NCBI GenBank assembly: GCA_001939145.1
Contig: LSRX01000340.1
Span: forward strand, 554,883-618,882
Direction: 5' to 3'
DNA: 64,000 nucleotides
From: Symbiodinium microadriaticum
Taxonomy: Eukaryota; Sar; Dinophyceae; Suessiales; Symbiodiniaceae
Shown one piece after another: positions 33,076 to 44,288 of the stretch. A model generated the notes under the pieces. The model worked only from the letters and a program-made list of their open reading frames with translations. It was not told where the DNA came from and made no database searches. A program made the translations under genes and the position numbers. How positions within the stretch are numbered: position 1 is the stretch's first letter; each line of letters begins with the position of its first letter.

Positions 33076-36000
33076 GCCCCTTGGTCTTTCGGGCTTACGG
33101 CCAAAGGTTGAGGGTTCTGCAACACACAGCGTGAATCGTGGATTCTGGCAGGAAAGAAGAGGTGCACCACGAGAAATAGAGGATCGCCGGGGAGCTCTTT
33201 AATTAAGGTTCCCGAATTAGGGTTCCTTATAACTTATAACGAGACAACCATACTGTTACATTTGGGTTTACTGTTTCCTGAAACTCCCTTGTGGCCGATA
33301 TCCTTGAACTTTCTTGGCTCTTGGTGTATACTTACGCCTCTCAAGAGGCTCAATGCCCGGGGACCGATCTGGTCGCTTTTCGTGGTGATACTTCATGCAC
33401 TGCCAAAGAGCTGTTAGACTCCTTCACTTGATGTATACATCGATATGGACAAGAGCACCGGGTCTCAAACAGTGTTTCTGATTCTCTTCATGGCTCCTAC
33501 ACGCATTGTAGGGTTAAGGTACCGCAACCGAGATTTAAGTGTGCACGTCTTGGGCTTGCCATGTTCCCTGGAGAGTTTGTAGATGTGGGCTGTTTGATTG
33601 GTGGTCTGCTGGACCTGAGAACGGGCAGTTAATGACAGTGATTAGTAAAGGTTAAGAAGGCTGATGCCTGGCAGCTAGGCCCCTGCCTTCCACGGACACG
33701 TGTCGGAGGGCATCAAATTGCGACTTACGACTGTCCTTTCTGTCCATTTCCTGTGCTGGCGCCAACCCGAACGAATCACAGCGCAGCAGAGGCTTGTGTG
33801 CTGGGATCGCACCTACGCGCACCGGCTTCACGCACCCGATTTGAGCAATCGTTTCGTTCTTTTGGCGGTCATTCTACTTGAAGACTCCTGATGGACGCAT
33901 CACGCCACGGTCGATTTCAGGTCAGCCTGACGAACAGTTCTGTAACAGTTCTACTTTCAGTGTAGATTCAAGTCAGCAAATGAGTGTAACGTGAAACTCT
34001 TCAAAGGTTTGTCGGTTGAAGAAAGTGGATCTTGCTTTGTGAGTTAACATGTTGTTGCTGCACTGCGAGCGAAACTGAAGCGAACACGAGCTCTAGTACA
34101 AGCAGTAGCTGCTGTATTCATTGTTGTAGAGATCGTGGCGACGTGGCGGCGTAGTGGTGGCGCGGCTACGCTCTTCTGGTCTCTTGTTCACTGTAGTCGA
34201 ACATACCCAGAACCATACGGATTAATGGGGCAGTGAGGCCGACCATCATAGCCGATACAGTCCGCTCCAAGGCTTTGGTGCATCTTGGAAATGGCTGCCT
34301 TCTTGAAGACTCACGAGAATCTCGACGGATTGACCATCCGTCCCGTTTCGTGGGGGCCTACAGCCATTGCGTCTCGAGCAGAAAGATGTCATGGGGTTTC
34401 TGGAAAGTTTCCACTAGGACCTGTAGGAGCCATAGTACAATTGAACAACCTATACACCCCCATGCTCCATCCCTCACCTGCCCCCCGCCCCCCCCCCCCC
34501 AAGCGGCTTGGGTTTCTGGCTTTCCGAGGCTGGGAAAGGGGGCTGAGCTTTCATCTTGGTTACGCTGCGAGCACCGAAGCTGGCCAGGCGCTCTTCGTTG
34601 GCTACTCAACCGGCGTCGTGACATATATGGCGTTCTTTGAGTACCTTATCCAGCTGGGCCTCAGTGAAACACAGCTCTGGACCAGAATCTCAATCGTGAT
34701 GTGTCTGCCATTTCTACTCATATTCCCCTTCGTGCTCCATGCCTATCGCAAGCAGATGCGGGCCATTGAAGAAGTTCAGGACACGGTTGTAGCATTTGCT
34801 GCACTTGGAGTGTGGATTCCGCGCTTTCTGCGTGTGTTTGCTCTTGTGGGCTTGTCGTCCAGGGGTAAAGAGGGCGTTGGCGAGGGGCACCTGGTGTTCG
34901 GGATTCTGCGATGCGTGAGTAACTCTTGCTACAGCTGAAGCCTACGCACATCGCCCTAGTCTCCTGAATTCGCACTCCAGCCTCAAAGTATATTTATCAT
35001 TCACACCAAGCAGGCCGCGGAGCTAGTTCTAGGTGCTCCATTGTTTCCACCCCAGCAACCTTAACCTCATTCTTCTCCAACTCTAGACATCCAAACCGTG
35101 ATGTTGCCATCGGCCCGGGTTGAGCGACACTCAAGGCATGTTCGAGTCTCTTTTGCTGGAAGTGAAACACACGGGATTTCAACATCAGCTTTTTCTCGAA
35201 GCCTGAAGCTCACACCCGATACCACAGAAGCTTGAACCGCCAGGAGCAGCTTCAGCGGTTTGATTTCAAGCGAGATCCCGAATGCCACTGCTGCAGCGTT
35301 AAACACGTCCATCCTGCCTCTTGTCTGATGGAGCCTGATGGAACAGATTCCTAGGTGTGCTTTGCAGCAGACGGGCCCTAATTGTCAGGCTTTGTCAGAA
35401 CCCCCTCACCCCAACCCCCTAAAGAAAGGTAACTAAATGAGATAGAGCGCAGGAATGCTTGCATGAACTCTAGCAGCCGGTGCTGTAGGCTTAAGTGGGA
35501 GCACTTTAGCATGGAGTTTCGGGGTGGAAGCTGTTTGCGCGATACTCAGGGTGCGTCTTTTGCGTATGACCGTATGGGCCGTGGGCTTTTGCGTCATTAG
35601 GCAAGTTCAGTTTCTTAAAGCTTGCATCGTCAATGTAGAGCCAAGGTCACCGGCAAACCGATGCTGTGTGACCACCAGGCGCAAAGACTGCTGGGAGAGA
35701 GCCTCGGGGCCCCTTTGTGAGTAAAGCCAAAAAAGCGTATATTTGGCTGCAAAAGACAAGCGACATGCTTTTGACGCCCTGCTCGAAATTGTTGGTCGGA
35801 AGTCCACGGGAGACCGTCGGATTCTTTGACTGCTTTTTGGTAGTGCGTTGACTGCAGTTACGTTCATGGGTTCAAACGAAGCTTGAAGCTTGCAGCGGCT
35901 GTCCTATGAGATGCTCGCAGGTCATCCGAGAATGCGTTACAACCTGGTTTGGATCCGTTGCAGAGTTTGAGACCGTCGTACGTGAACGGGTCTCGAACGT

Positions 36001-36610
36001 GTTTACGGACAGATTAGCGAACATTCCGCTGCCCTACACGTGGCTTGTGGCGACCACCATCGCGAACTTCTGGGCTTGCATCCCGGATATGGCTCAAGCC
36101 GTCAGAAGTGGCGAATCTGGGCTATAGCTTTCATGCGTCACTGTATGTCGAGTCCTCGTTTCTCCTAGGTGCTGTTTCCAAACCGCTTCAGAAAATGCTT
36201 CCCACCACCCCCGCTTGCTGCCAGCTCCCAGGACCACACAGCTCTCCTTCTATATGTCGCTTCATCCCTCGTCTACTGGCTTGCAGGCTTGGGAAGGAAA
36301 CGGGAGTGAAGAGAGACATCCTCAGCCCTCTATACATGCCACAATCCCTTTTGTGGTGAGTTGTTAAGTTCAGGATTCGGGCCTGATTATTGAGAGTTGC
36401 TGTGGACTTGCGGGTTCACTAGCCGGATTGTTCCCTTATCTTCGTGCTTCAAGACAAGGAGTGAGGGTCGGGTATCAAGGCATAGTCTAATAGTGTTTTG
36501 GGCCTTGGGGTCTCGGTACGCAAACCACATGGCAACAATGGCAAAGCCGCTGGAACTACACATGAGTCTCAGCAGGTGCTAGTACCTACAAGTTTTTGGC
36601 CTCGCTCTCG

Positions 36611-36686
<76 letters not shown>

Positions 36687-37201
36687 TAATTTGTACATAC
36701 ACGTCGACAGCTCCCGCCTTTTGCTAGCATCGCTTTGATCGTCACCGCTCCCTCCTAAATCGGGCACGGTGCCCAAAAGACATGCTGCCTACCATGGGTT
36801 TCAACTGCCAAAGCTGCCCAGCAGCATGAGCAGCGATATCTTCTTCCTACACTTGGATGATATATCTTCCTTATAGCTTTTTTTCCCACAGCATTGCCCC
36901 CGAACGAGGGTGAGTTCTACCGTTGCAGGCTATCCTGCAATACTTGTCACGGAGCTCAAGGTGGCATACTGGCTACGGCGACGTCGCAGCTCTGGAATAA
37001 AAGAGGCCAGGAAGAAAGCATCACTGATTGCCTATTATAGAAATAGATGGGCTGCAGAACAATGCACCTTATTTAGTATGTAGGGTTGAAAACCGTAGGG
37101 CACAGAAACAAAGAAACCCTAGAACTGCAAGACCCAAGGCAGCCTTGAACTTCGCCTTGGGTGTCGTTTGCGCGATGGGTTTCTTTGCAGTGATGATGAG
37201 C
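32976..37201 (+). CDS. TIR-like transmembrane protein gene (dinoflagellate-type family), 5'-incomplete
   Basis: Seven phase-compatible exons: 32976-33075, 33792-33824, 34272-34362, 34588-34773, 35641-35720, 35911-36110, 37143-about 37201. Joined, they give FVDKLCIHQTDDKLKVEGV, then SMLVCWDRTYAHRLWCILEM, AAFLKTHENLDGLTIRPVSW, two membrane helices (YSTGVVTYMAFFEYLI; ISIVMCLPFLLIFPFVLHAY), a Cys-containing loop, IRECVTTWFGSVAEFETVVR and a third membrane segment (LNFALGVVCAMGFF). A 'D-K-x-C-I-x-Q' strand, 'S-x-x-x-L-V-x-W' and 'R-L-W-C' resemble the betaB-alphaC-betaD region of TIR folds, and the whole order matches a family I recall from symbiodiniacean proteomes. Membrane location is inferred. 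Several introns use GC donors. Start and stop codons were not found. Confidence 0.62.
33792..33824 (+). CDS. TIR-like gene 33-bp micro-exon (LVCWDRTYAHR)
   Basis: After AGCAGAG the frame completes the split Met codon and reads LVCWDRTYAH, then splits Arg CG|G before a GC donor. It supplies the conserved 'S-M-L-V-x-W-x-x-x-Y' segment expected between the flanking exons. Confidence 0.6.
34272..34362 (+). CDS. TIR-like gene exon (LWCILEMAAFL)
   Basis: Starts after TCCAAG, completes the Arg codon, and encodes LWCILEMAAFLKTHENLDGL then TIRPVSWGPT before a GC donor. Confidence 0.62.
34588..34773 (+). CDS. TIR-like gene exon, two membrane helices
   Basis: Phase-0 start after TGGCCAG; encodes ALFVGYSTGVVTYMAFFEYL, LRTISIV-type hydrophobic stretch and HAYRKQMRAIEE before GTTCAG. 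Two strongly hydrophobic segments with a basic cytosolic-type flank. Confidence 0.6.
35067..35312 (-). CDS. antisense open frame inside TIR-like gene intron
   Basis: An 81-residue minus-strand frame, LEIKPLKLLLAVQASVVSGV and SFRLREKADVEIPCVSLPAK, lies in the intron between the exons ending 34773 and starting 35641. The plus strand is also open from ATG 35101. No family recognised; could be chance or a separate small gene. Confidence 0.25.
   Translation of the reverse strand: MDVFNAAAVAFGISLEIKPLKLLLAVQASVVSGVSFRLREKADVEIPCVSLPAKETRTCLECRSTRADGNITVWMSRVGEE
35641..35720 (+). CDS. TIR-like gene exon, Cys-containing loop
   Basis: Phase-0 start after TGTAGAG; frame PRSPANRCCVTTRRKDCWER then ASGPLC, splitting the next codon at a GT donor (GA|GTAAAG). 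It fits the cysteine-bearing linker seen in this family, but the identity is weaker than for other exons. Confidence 0.45.
35911..36110 (+). CDS. TIR-like gene exon (WFGS motif)
   Basis: Starts after CTATGAG, completing the split codon; encodes VIRECVTTWFGSVAEFETVV, RERVSNVFTDRLANIPLPYT and WLVATTIANFWACIPDMAQA. The W-F-G-S motif and the following helical region are typical of the family (recalled). Ends before a GC donor. Confidence 0.62.
36602..36684. repeat. (CT)n microsatellite
   Basis: Long CTCTCT tract with CGCT interruptions, inside the intron between the WFGS exon and the next membrane exon. Confidence 0.95.
36930..37025 (+). CDS. possible exon
   Basis: After CGTTGCAG one frame reads YPAILVTELKVAYWLRRRRS then SGIKEARKKASLIAYYRNRW. 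It could be an extra exon of the TIR-like gene, or intron. Confidence 0.28.
37143..37201 (+). CDS. TIR-like gene, putative last membrane exon
   Basis: Starts after AAGGCAG in the phase left by the exon ending 36110; encodes LNFALGVVCAMGFFAVMMS before GTTCCT. Strongly hydrophobic. Membership in the gene is inferred from phase and position. Confidence 0.4.
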
Positions 37202-37362
37202 GTTCCTCGCTTTCTTTACCCTTTTTGTCCGCCTTTTGTTTGTGTTTTTGGCCGTCACCTCAGGGTTCGACTTTCCAGTTTAGGTAAGGCTCATGAGCAA
37301 GGCTCAGGCTAGGACCCGTGCACAGCCCCGGAACCTCAATGTGCCCCGGAAGCCCTGCCAAG

Positions 37363-37474
37363 CCTGAGTCCCGAGGAACTGGCATTCAGACATGTCTTCC
37401 ACGATGTGGTCGTGGGCGAGCTCGTCTACTACTCGCTCTTCGTGCCCAAGCACGGCGTAGAGAACAACTTTCAG
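37363..37474 (+). CDS. internal exon, unknown globular protein
   Basis: After GCCAAG the frame reads LSPEELAFRHVFHDVVVGEL then VYYSLFVPKHGVENNFQ and stops at a GT donor (CAG|GTTTTA). Codons are strongly GC3-biased, so coding is likely. It may start a new gene downstream of the TIR-like gene, or be a later exon of it. Family not recognised. Confidence 0.55.
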
Positions 37475-37877
37475 GTTTTAGGGTTCGCGGTTCGGCATTA
37501 AGGAGCTGAGGACTTTTAGGTATTTAGACTTTTGGTTTCTCTTGTTTTGAGGGTGGAGCCGTTTCCCCCCGTCCTTTTCCTTCGTTTAGTGTCTAGTCTA
37601 CTCTGGCCAAAACTTAATCCTGCTGCCTGCAGAAGAATTTCCTGACACAGCCCCATCACGGAACCCAAAGTCTCCACCCCATTTGTTCAGGCCCTGCCCA
37701 CTTTCCGTTCCCATGGGACATCGTCCTGACACAGCCACGTCACAGCCCTCACAGCGCCCCTTCCTTCCCGCTTCTTTTGGTATTATGTTCTACTCCAGCT
37801 AACACGTATAAGACTTATAAGCAACTTGCGGCTGCTGCAAACAAAGGTGCTGATGGCTGCACTCACCTGGGGGCCAG

Positions 37878-37977
37878 CTGTTGTTTCAGCTGTACGAGCC
37901 AGGTTCTGTTCGGATCTATCCGTGCCGAGGGAAGGTGCAGTTCCATAGCCGAGATGGGGCGCAGCAATGGCGAATCG
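37878..37977 (+). CDS. internal exon, unknown beta-rich protein
   Basis: After GGCCAG the frame reads LLFQLYEPGSVRIYPCRGKV then QFHSRDGAQQWRI before a GT donor (ATCG|GTACGA). Alternating hydrophobic strands and coding-type codons. Probably the same gene as the exon at 37363. Function unknown. Confidence 0.5.
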
Positions 37978-38439
37978 GTACGAGGAATCCAGTATAATGA
38001 GATTCTTTGTAAGCTCTTAAACCTTCCCAAGAAACTTTTTTAGAAGGCATTCGGGAAACAAATAATTACGGTTATTGAAACAAACTCCAAGGACTCCCAT
38101 CCCAAAAACTTTCTTCATTTTCAGCACTGGCAAAAGGATTGGACGGGGCCGCGGCCGACGAACATGCACTGCATCATCTCGTATCAAACAAGATCAGCTA
38201 ATACCATTGTCATATCATATCATACTCTTGCACATCGTACCATGCCATATCATACATCGCCGGGACGAAAGTGTCAACATATCGTTCTGTAAACATGCGA
38301 GGCTGAAAGTCCGTTGTACGTGGCCAGCGACGCGCAGTAGTTAATTCCCGAATGACACTCTACTGGTATGCTGTTCCGGCGGAAGGGCTTTGCGGTACCT
38401 TGTGTCAGGAGTCTACGGGGAAAAAAGGGGGTCCCAGAG

Positions 38440-38890
38440 TCTGACATGTTAAGCCAAAGGTCGTGCGATGAAGCGCTATACTAGACTATGTGCTATGATG
38501 TTGTATTATATCTTATTACATGAATATGCAATGTTATATTATATATTATATGAGATGCTGTTCTTGCAGCCTATACTAAGCTAAACTATACTATACTATA
38601 CCAGATTAAACTCGGCTGTACTGCATTCTGCTGCACTACACTATACCATCTCATCTGACATTATGTTACACTAAGCGGTATTGCGTTTTGTAGATGCTGC
38701 GTTATGTGATATCACATGATGTTACAGCAGCATTGCAGCATGTTATAGTGCATTACATGACACTATGTTTGACTGTGTTATACTAGACTAGGTTAGAAAA
38801 TCTTAGCTATACTACACCATAATGTGTCGGGCTATGTTCTTGTGCATAACGTAATAGTTGATTATTGTGTTCCCTTGTCTGTTTGTTATC
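38440..38890. repeat. AT-rich degenerate CTATA/TTATG repeat region
   Basis: Recurring CTATACTA, TTATATTA, GTTATGTT and ACACTATA words with no fixed period. Nothing coding. Confidence 0.6.
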
Positions 38891-39124
38891 TCATAGTTTG
38901 TTATGTTCTGAGTTGTAAGTGTTGTTGTTGCTGCTTTGAGCACGCTCGTGCCGCGTTCAATTGAAAATTGCTGCTTTGTGCTGTTCCTATCATAAAGATG
39001 ACTGCTCTTATTGTTGTCATTACTGTTATTACTACTGCTGTATTAGATTAAAAAGACAGGGCGTTCTTTTTAAAGGCGATGCGTAGTTTATCCAGCAGTA
39101 GTGATAAGGTTTTTGCCTGCAGCC

Positions 39125-39390
39125 CTAAACTCTGAACCGGCGAATCGGGGGCCAGACAAAAGCTTGCACATTGCATGGGGTTCCGTCTACACAGCATTCG
39201 AGAAAATTGATGCCGCGCCCCCCACCCGTGCAAGGCCCTACGCCGAAAGTCAGAAGGACTTTGCTAAAGTGGGATGTGGTCGGCGAAACAGTGCTGCATG
39301 CGTCATAAAGGTGCTTGCAGCGCAAGCAAAGCGCGCACAACACTGCATGCCGAAGTCGGTCCAGATGTCTCAAGACACGATTCCCAAATG
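39125..39390 (+). CDS. open frame, uncertain
   Basis: The plus frame contains GRRNSAACVIKVLAAQAKRA and AFEKIDAAPPTRARPYAESQ. The minus strand is also open, so neither is firm. Confidence 0.25.
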
Positions 39391-39584
39391 AGTTGCGATG
39401 TGATGCATACTGACAAACTGACTAACCCTAAACATAGAAACATTACTATGCTTCCTGGGAATCTCAGGTAGATTTGGCTTGGCCCTCAAGTCTTTGAAGG
39501 CCACGTCCTGGTAGTGCATGCCCCGGCATGCCACACCCGGCACCAAGAGCTGTCGTGAGCAGTTTCTTGGTGGCTTCTTGTGAG

Positions 39585-39938
39585 TTAGGGGGTTTTGTAT
39601 TGCAATGAGAGATCTATCGTAAGTATCCTACAACTCAGGGTCTTATGCGAGGGGCCCGCTTTTTTCCATGGCTTGCGGTTTAGGCTTGCGCACGCCCAAG
39701 CACGTAAAGCAGAATCTGCACCGTAAGTCCAGTATATGGGCATGAACACGAACGGCACTTTGTGCATAGCATAGAGGGAGCATAGGGGGACTTTGTAAAT
39801 CAGGTCCTTGAGGAAAGGAACCTTCAGAAATGCCACACCAGAGAAGGCCGGAAATTCAGAAACTTTCCAAGGTTTTCGCAGTATTGTAGGCTGAAGGTTG
39901 TGGGGTTCACGGTTCTCACATGTCCGCAGCATGCACAT
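39585..39938 (-). CDS. open frame, uncertain, hydrophobic
   Basis: Minus-strand frame of 117 residues with FSGVAFLKVPFLKDLIYKVP and MHKVPFVFMPIYWTYGADSA. A repeating K-V-P pattern is visible. No family or splice sites recognised. Confidence 0.28.
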   Translation of the reverse strand: MCMLRTCENREPHNLQPTILRKPWKVSEFPAFSGVAFLKVPFLKDLIYKVPLCSLYAMHKVPFVFMPIYWTYGADSALRAWACASLNRKPWKKAGPSHKTLSCRILTIDLSLQYKTP

Positions 39939-40514
39939 TTCATGCGGGGACTGCCCGAAAGGAAAATTGTCGGCGGTGTAGAGCAGTTAAGGGTTTAGAT
40001 TTCAGGGTTTTGAGAATTCGGGCTCAGGAGAGCTCACTGGAGAGTCACCAGAGACACGCCCACATCGTTTCACCGAACGGCGTCGTTCAACAATGATACG
40101 GCTGCGCTCAGTGGAGCGAGTGTAGAGGACAGCTTTGTGTGGACGGGAAAGCCATTCTACGGAGCATGATGACCAAGCTTTCGCGAGTTTTAGATTCAGA
40201 TTTTTGCATGCCTGGATGAGGTAGCGCAGACTCTGTAGGCCTTGCAGTCTGGACCACCCTCAGTCCCGGCTTCTTGACAGCATGTAAATGTACAGTCTCT
40301 CATGCTGATTTTTGGCCCACTCTTAGAAATATTCTCCGGACTAGCATGTTGCACTTCGCAACTGACCGAGCGTAAACAGGACTGCAGTCGTTGCTTTGTG
40401 GTTCGGGCGCGGTGCGGTTATTGACTGTTTGCTGATCCGGTTTTGGACTGAACATCTTCAGTGCTTTTCAAGGCAAAATATCCTTCGGGCTGTCTTATGC
40501 ACATATGTATGTAG

Positions 40515-40668
40515 ATATATATATATATATACATACATAAATATATATATATATATATATGTGTGTGTGTATATATATATATATGTATATGTGTATATAT
40601 ATATATGTATATTTATTTTTTTATTTACTTATGTATTTATTTATTTATTTATGTATTTATTGAAATCT
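40515..40668. repeat. (TA)n/(GTAT)n/(TTTA)n compound microsatellite
   Basis: TA and GTATA runs pass into TTTATTTA pentamers and tetramers. Confidence 0.95.
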
Positions 40669-40672
40669 GTGT

Positions 40673-41059
40673 ATGTGCACTGAGAAGTTGCCAGGGCTAG
40701 ATTTGGTGCGGCTGTGCGATGGCAAAATGCTTGAAGGCGAGGGAGGTGCTTGGTGCTTCGAGCTTCAGTCAAATAGAGCAGTTTTGGGCGGTAGCGATAG
40801 AAACGCTAAGAAAAGATGTCGCAGCGGCGTTTGCAGGCAGCATATCATTATAAACCAACTACTATGGAGCAAGACCATAGAAATAAGTGTGGACATGATG
40901 GAAGCAACACAGATTTCAGCAGTTTATCACGAACAACAGGCCTTGCGAAGCACAGTAGCTAGCCTGAAAGCCGAGTCCCATCAAAGCCAAGGGCTCACAG
41001 GAAGCCCGTCCTTTCTTGGGTGCTCTAGTATGGACCAGTATTCTGGAGTCATTCTCTGA
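40673..41059 (+). CDS. open frame, possibly coding
   Basis: A 128-residue frame, partly helical: LVRLCDGKMLEGEGGAWCFE, NQLLWSKTIEISVDMMEATQ, AVYHEQQALRSTVASLKAES. It ends in TGA at 41057-41059. A coiled-coil-like segment near its C-terminus is possible. No clear acceptor; 5' end overlaps the repeat. Confidence 0.3.
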   Translation: MCTEKLPGLDLVRLCDGKMLEGEGGAWCFELQSNRAVLGGSDRNAKKRCRSGVCRQHIIINQLLWSKTIEISVDMMEATQISAVYHEQQALRSTVASLKAESHQSQGLTGSPSFLGCSSMDQYSGVIL

Positions 41060-42614
41060 AATACCCATGGCAAACTCCGCAGCGTTCGCCTTGAGGTGGG
41101 CGTGGACTCAAAGTCAGCGCCTTTGTTTGGGCTGAGAAGCACGGGAGATCAGGGGGAAGGGTTCATGGGAGTATGGATATGGAGGCAGGGGTTAGAGTCG
41201 TTCTGGGTACAGAAAGGGGTCGAGTAGGAATATTCCCTTCAAGAGTCCCTATGCCAGTACTGTGCGTACGACTTGGTGTTGGGTTTCGGACTTTGTTTCA
41301 GATTCTGAGAGTTTCGGAAAAGCAGAGACCGAAGGATCGGTACGCCCCTTGTAGATCAGGATCCTTCGTGCTGAAAAGGACACCAACGATTAGCCCAGGA
41401 TCTCAGAGCCGCTTTCAAGAGCATGTTTCCGGGTGAGATAGAGATGCATCGAAGGAATGACCGTGCTGTGCTGCAGTGAGCTTCAAGGTAGGCTTCGCGG
41501 AGGGGACGAGCCCCCTGCGCGATGCTATGTGGGGAGAGTTTACATTGGGCCATCATTACTGCCCGGTGTCGGTTTGCATAAACCTTCCGGCTGAGTTATG
41601 CGTTTGGGAGCAGCCCTTGAAAGAACACAATGAGTCAAGACTCTGAAATCCTTGTAACCTCTGGGGCACACACATATAGCTATCCACGCAAATATGCATC
41701 GATGTTCACCGACTGTGAGCAGCAACTTGCAGGGGTTTGGGGCAAACTGTAAGGTTTCTGTCTTCCACCGAGGCCTTTCCGGCTGCATTGGGATCATGCT
41801 TCCAGTCGACTTTGGCAAATGCCCCAGAGACGTTGCCTTCTCCAAACCGCGGCTTAACTCTGAACCGGAAGTTGTCACACCCGCCAAAAGTCCTCGAAGG
41901 TGTCGTCGCATAGCAGTAGGAGTGCTGGAGTGATCTTCGTCGTCGCCGTCCTCATCGTAGTAAGCGGAGCGACAGCAACAAAAGGAGTATGAGTAGTAGT
42001 GGGGGCACACGCAGTATTCAGAGGAGTATTCATGTGTGCTATGGTTGGCGTAGGAGTTCTATTGCTTCACCCATTTTGCATGGTTGTTGGAGGCAAAGTG
42101 AAGATGTTGATAAGCCTCGCACGCCCTAAAGCGACACCTGCATCAAAAACCTGAAGTAAAACTCTACTGCCATTGTAGAACTCTACTGCCATTGTCGGCT
42201 GAAGCCGGGCCATATGTGTGGCTAGGAGGCCAATGAGATTATGTAAGTACATGTGTGTGTGTGTATGTCTGAATTTTTGTTTCCGTTTCCTGAGCTTCGG
42301 AAAGTCGTATTTTGCAGGAGCAGCTGTCGAAGGCAAGTCACCCACCTTAGTAGTTAGTTGGCAGTGTAACTTTGGCAATCGCAGTCGATCTCGATTTCAC
42401 TCGACTGCATATTTGCGTATTTCCCGTGGCTTCCCGAGTATACTTAGTTAAAGTATCAGGACCCCAACACCCTAGCTAAGCCTTCCCGTACAGGAACGCC
42501 TATGCCTAGTTCGTTTCTATCGACATGCTCCCGTATAGGTGTATCTATGTATGTGGATGCTGTCGGTTTGCTCCTTATGCGTTTTTCTCGAGATGACGTC
42601 TGTATCTCATTTCA

Positions 42615-42649
<35 letters not shown>

Positions 42650-43110
42650 TCTACGCACCCCAAACCCTACTAGCTAGTGTTTCAAAAGATCTTAAGTTCA
42701 CCTACATACAACTACCCAAAAAAAGTTTAAGCTCACCTGCGTTTTGGAAATGGCGGGGGGTTAGGAGAGAAAGCTATCTAAACCTGCATCCTTAAACCCT
42801 AAAATAACTTTAAATGCAAAAACCTGATCTTGAGATGCAACCCAAACCCCAGCAAGCACGAAACCCAACACTTCCATGGACCTTACCACAGCTCCTTTTC
42901 CTGTTTTCCCTAGAAACCTCCAAGTGACCCTGCTCTGAGGTGGGGCTCCACAGGAAGGTGCAGTCCCGGGTTCTGGATCTTTGTCAATCCCCGTTACTAC
43001 TTTAATTAATCCCTCATGATCGTTCCCCACAAAAAGCCATCGCTTTGGGATTGGGGGCCTTTTGATACCTTCAGTTGGGGGTTCGGCTTCGGGGCTTGGG
43101 GATAGGCGTC
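41060..43110. other. no firm gene; both strands open at 41690-42010
   Basis: At 41690-42010 the plus frame (IMLPVDFGKCPRDVAFSKPR) and the minus frame (RRHLRGLLAGVTTSGSELSR) both look coding-like, so strand cannot be assigned. A direct repeat (AACTCTACTGCCATTGT) occurs at 42160 and 42179. Confidence 0.3.
42617..42650. repeat. (TA)n microsatellite
   Basis: Perfect TA run after GTGTGTG. Confidence 0.95.
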
Positions 43111-43118
43111 TCTGGGCG

Positions 43119-43379
43119 TTACATTCGTGGGCAGTTTCTTTGCCATAGCGAGATGGCGAAGGGGCTTACCGCCTCCATAGGTTGCAGTTCTGGCTGTGGC
43201 GCAGGCGCAGGCATCGCAAGCTTTCCCAAGCTGCTGCACCGAAGAATCACATTCCCAGATCCTGATATAGAGGTCAAAACAACCAACCAGTAATCGTATC
43301 GTGTCCCCTTATGGTCCCTGTATACTTGCAGTAGAATACCCCCAAACATGTACAAACGATGTGTTCCAATCTCAGCCAT
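43119..43379 (-). CDS. open frame, possibly coding, beta-rich
   Basis: The minus frame from ATG 43379 reads MAEIGTHRLYMFGGILLQVY, RDHKGTRYDYWLVVLTSISG and NVILRCSSLGKLAMPAPAPQ. Strand-like hydrophobic pattern. The plus strand is partly open too. Confidence 0.28.
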   Translation of the reverse strand: MAEIGTHRLYMFGGILLQVYRDHKGTRYDYWLVVLTSISGSGNVILRCSSLGKLAMPAPAPQPELQPMEAVSPFAISLWQRNCPRM

Positions 43380-44288
43380 GACCCAGGCCCGACTTTGGGC
43401 TTAGGCTTCCATCCGAAACCCCGCACTTAAAAATCGCTGTCTTGGCCAAAGACTGCACAGGCTTTGTGGCTCAGCAGCTGAGAACCCCGAATACACTTCA
43501 CCCCTAAAGCCTTCGATCCGCAAACTTGGGGTGTTTTCAGGGCGAGGCTTCGGGCTACCCGCATATCGGCTGGAGGCGGAATGGTCTGACATAAGATTCC
43601 CATGGAAAAACCCAATGAGAAGCACCCGGCGCAACGTAGAGGGACATCCCCGCCCCCCCCTGGGCTTAAGGTTGAGAGTTCCTGGCTTAAGAGACAGGTA
43701 CAGTCTGCAGCCGCCTCGACCTGAGAGCACAGGGAGTTTCGCGCTTCGGGCTCTGGGAATCTAGCCCTCTAAGCTCCAACTTTAGACTCTTTAGACCCTT
43801 GCAAGGAAGCGTTACTGGCAGGACGAGGTTTAAGCTTGGTTCGGATTCGGGAGCTTGCACATTGAGGGGCCATGTGCTGTTGTCAGAATACCGGTTGCGA
43901 CGTAGGCACCCCTCTATGCAGAAGGCATCCTTGTTCTGGGAGACTTCGAGTTTCTGGGCTCATTTCCAGGCCAAGCCACCCGATTGGACAGGATTCTTGA
44001 ACCTTTTAGGGTGTCACATCGTGGCATCGCTGAGTTTCATGCTTATAGAAACTTCGAAGAATGTATGCAGCCAGCAGATTCGACAAGTCTAGGCCACTGG
44101 AATCACCTCTTCAATTGGCGGTCGCGGCCCTAGTTTCGGGTTTTCGGGTTGTTGCCAGTACTAGCACGGCTTGGGGGCTGCCTGGCCGACCTGTTGAGTT
44201 CGGCTGGAGGCTTCCGGCGCTAGGTGCACCGATGTTGGATTTCAGGAGGTTATGAGGATGAACAATGCAAGAACGCCGCGTCTTGCAG

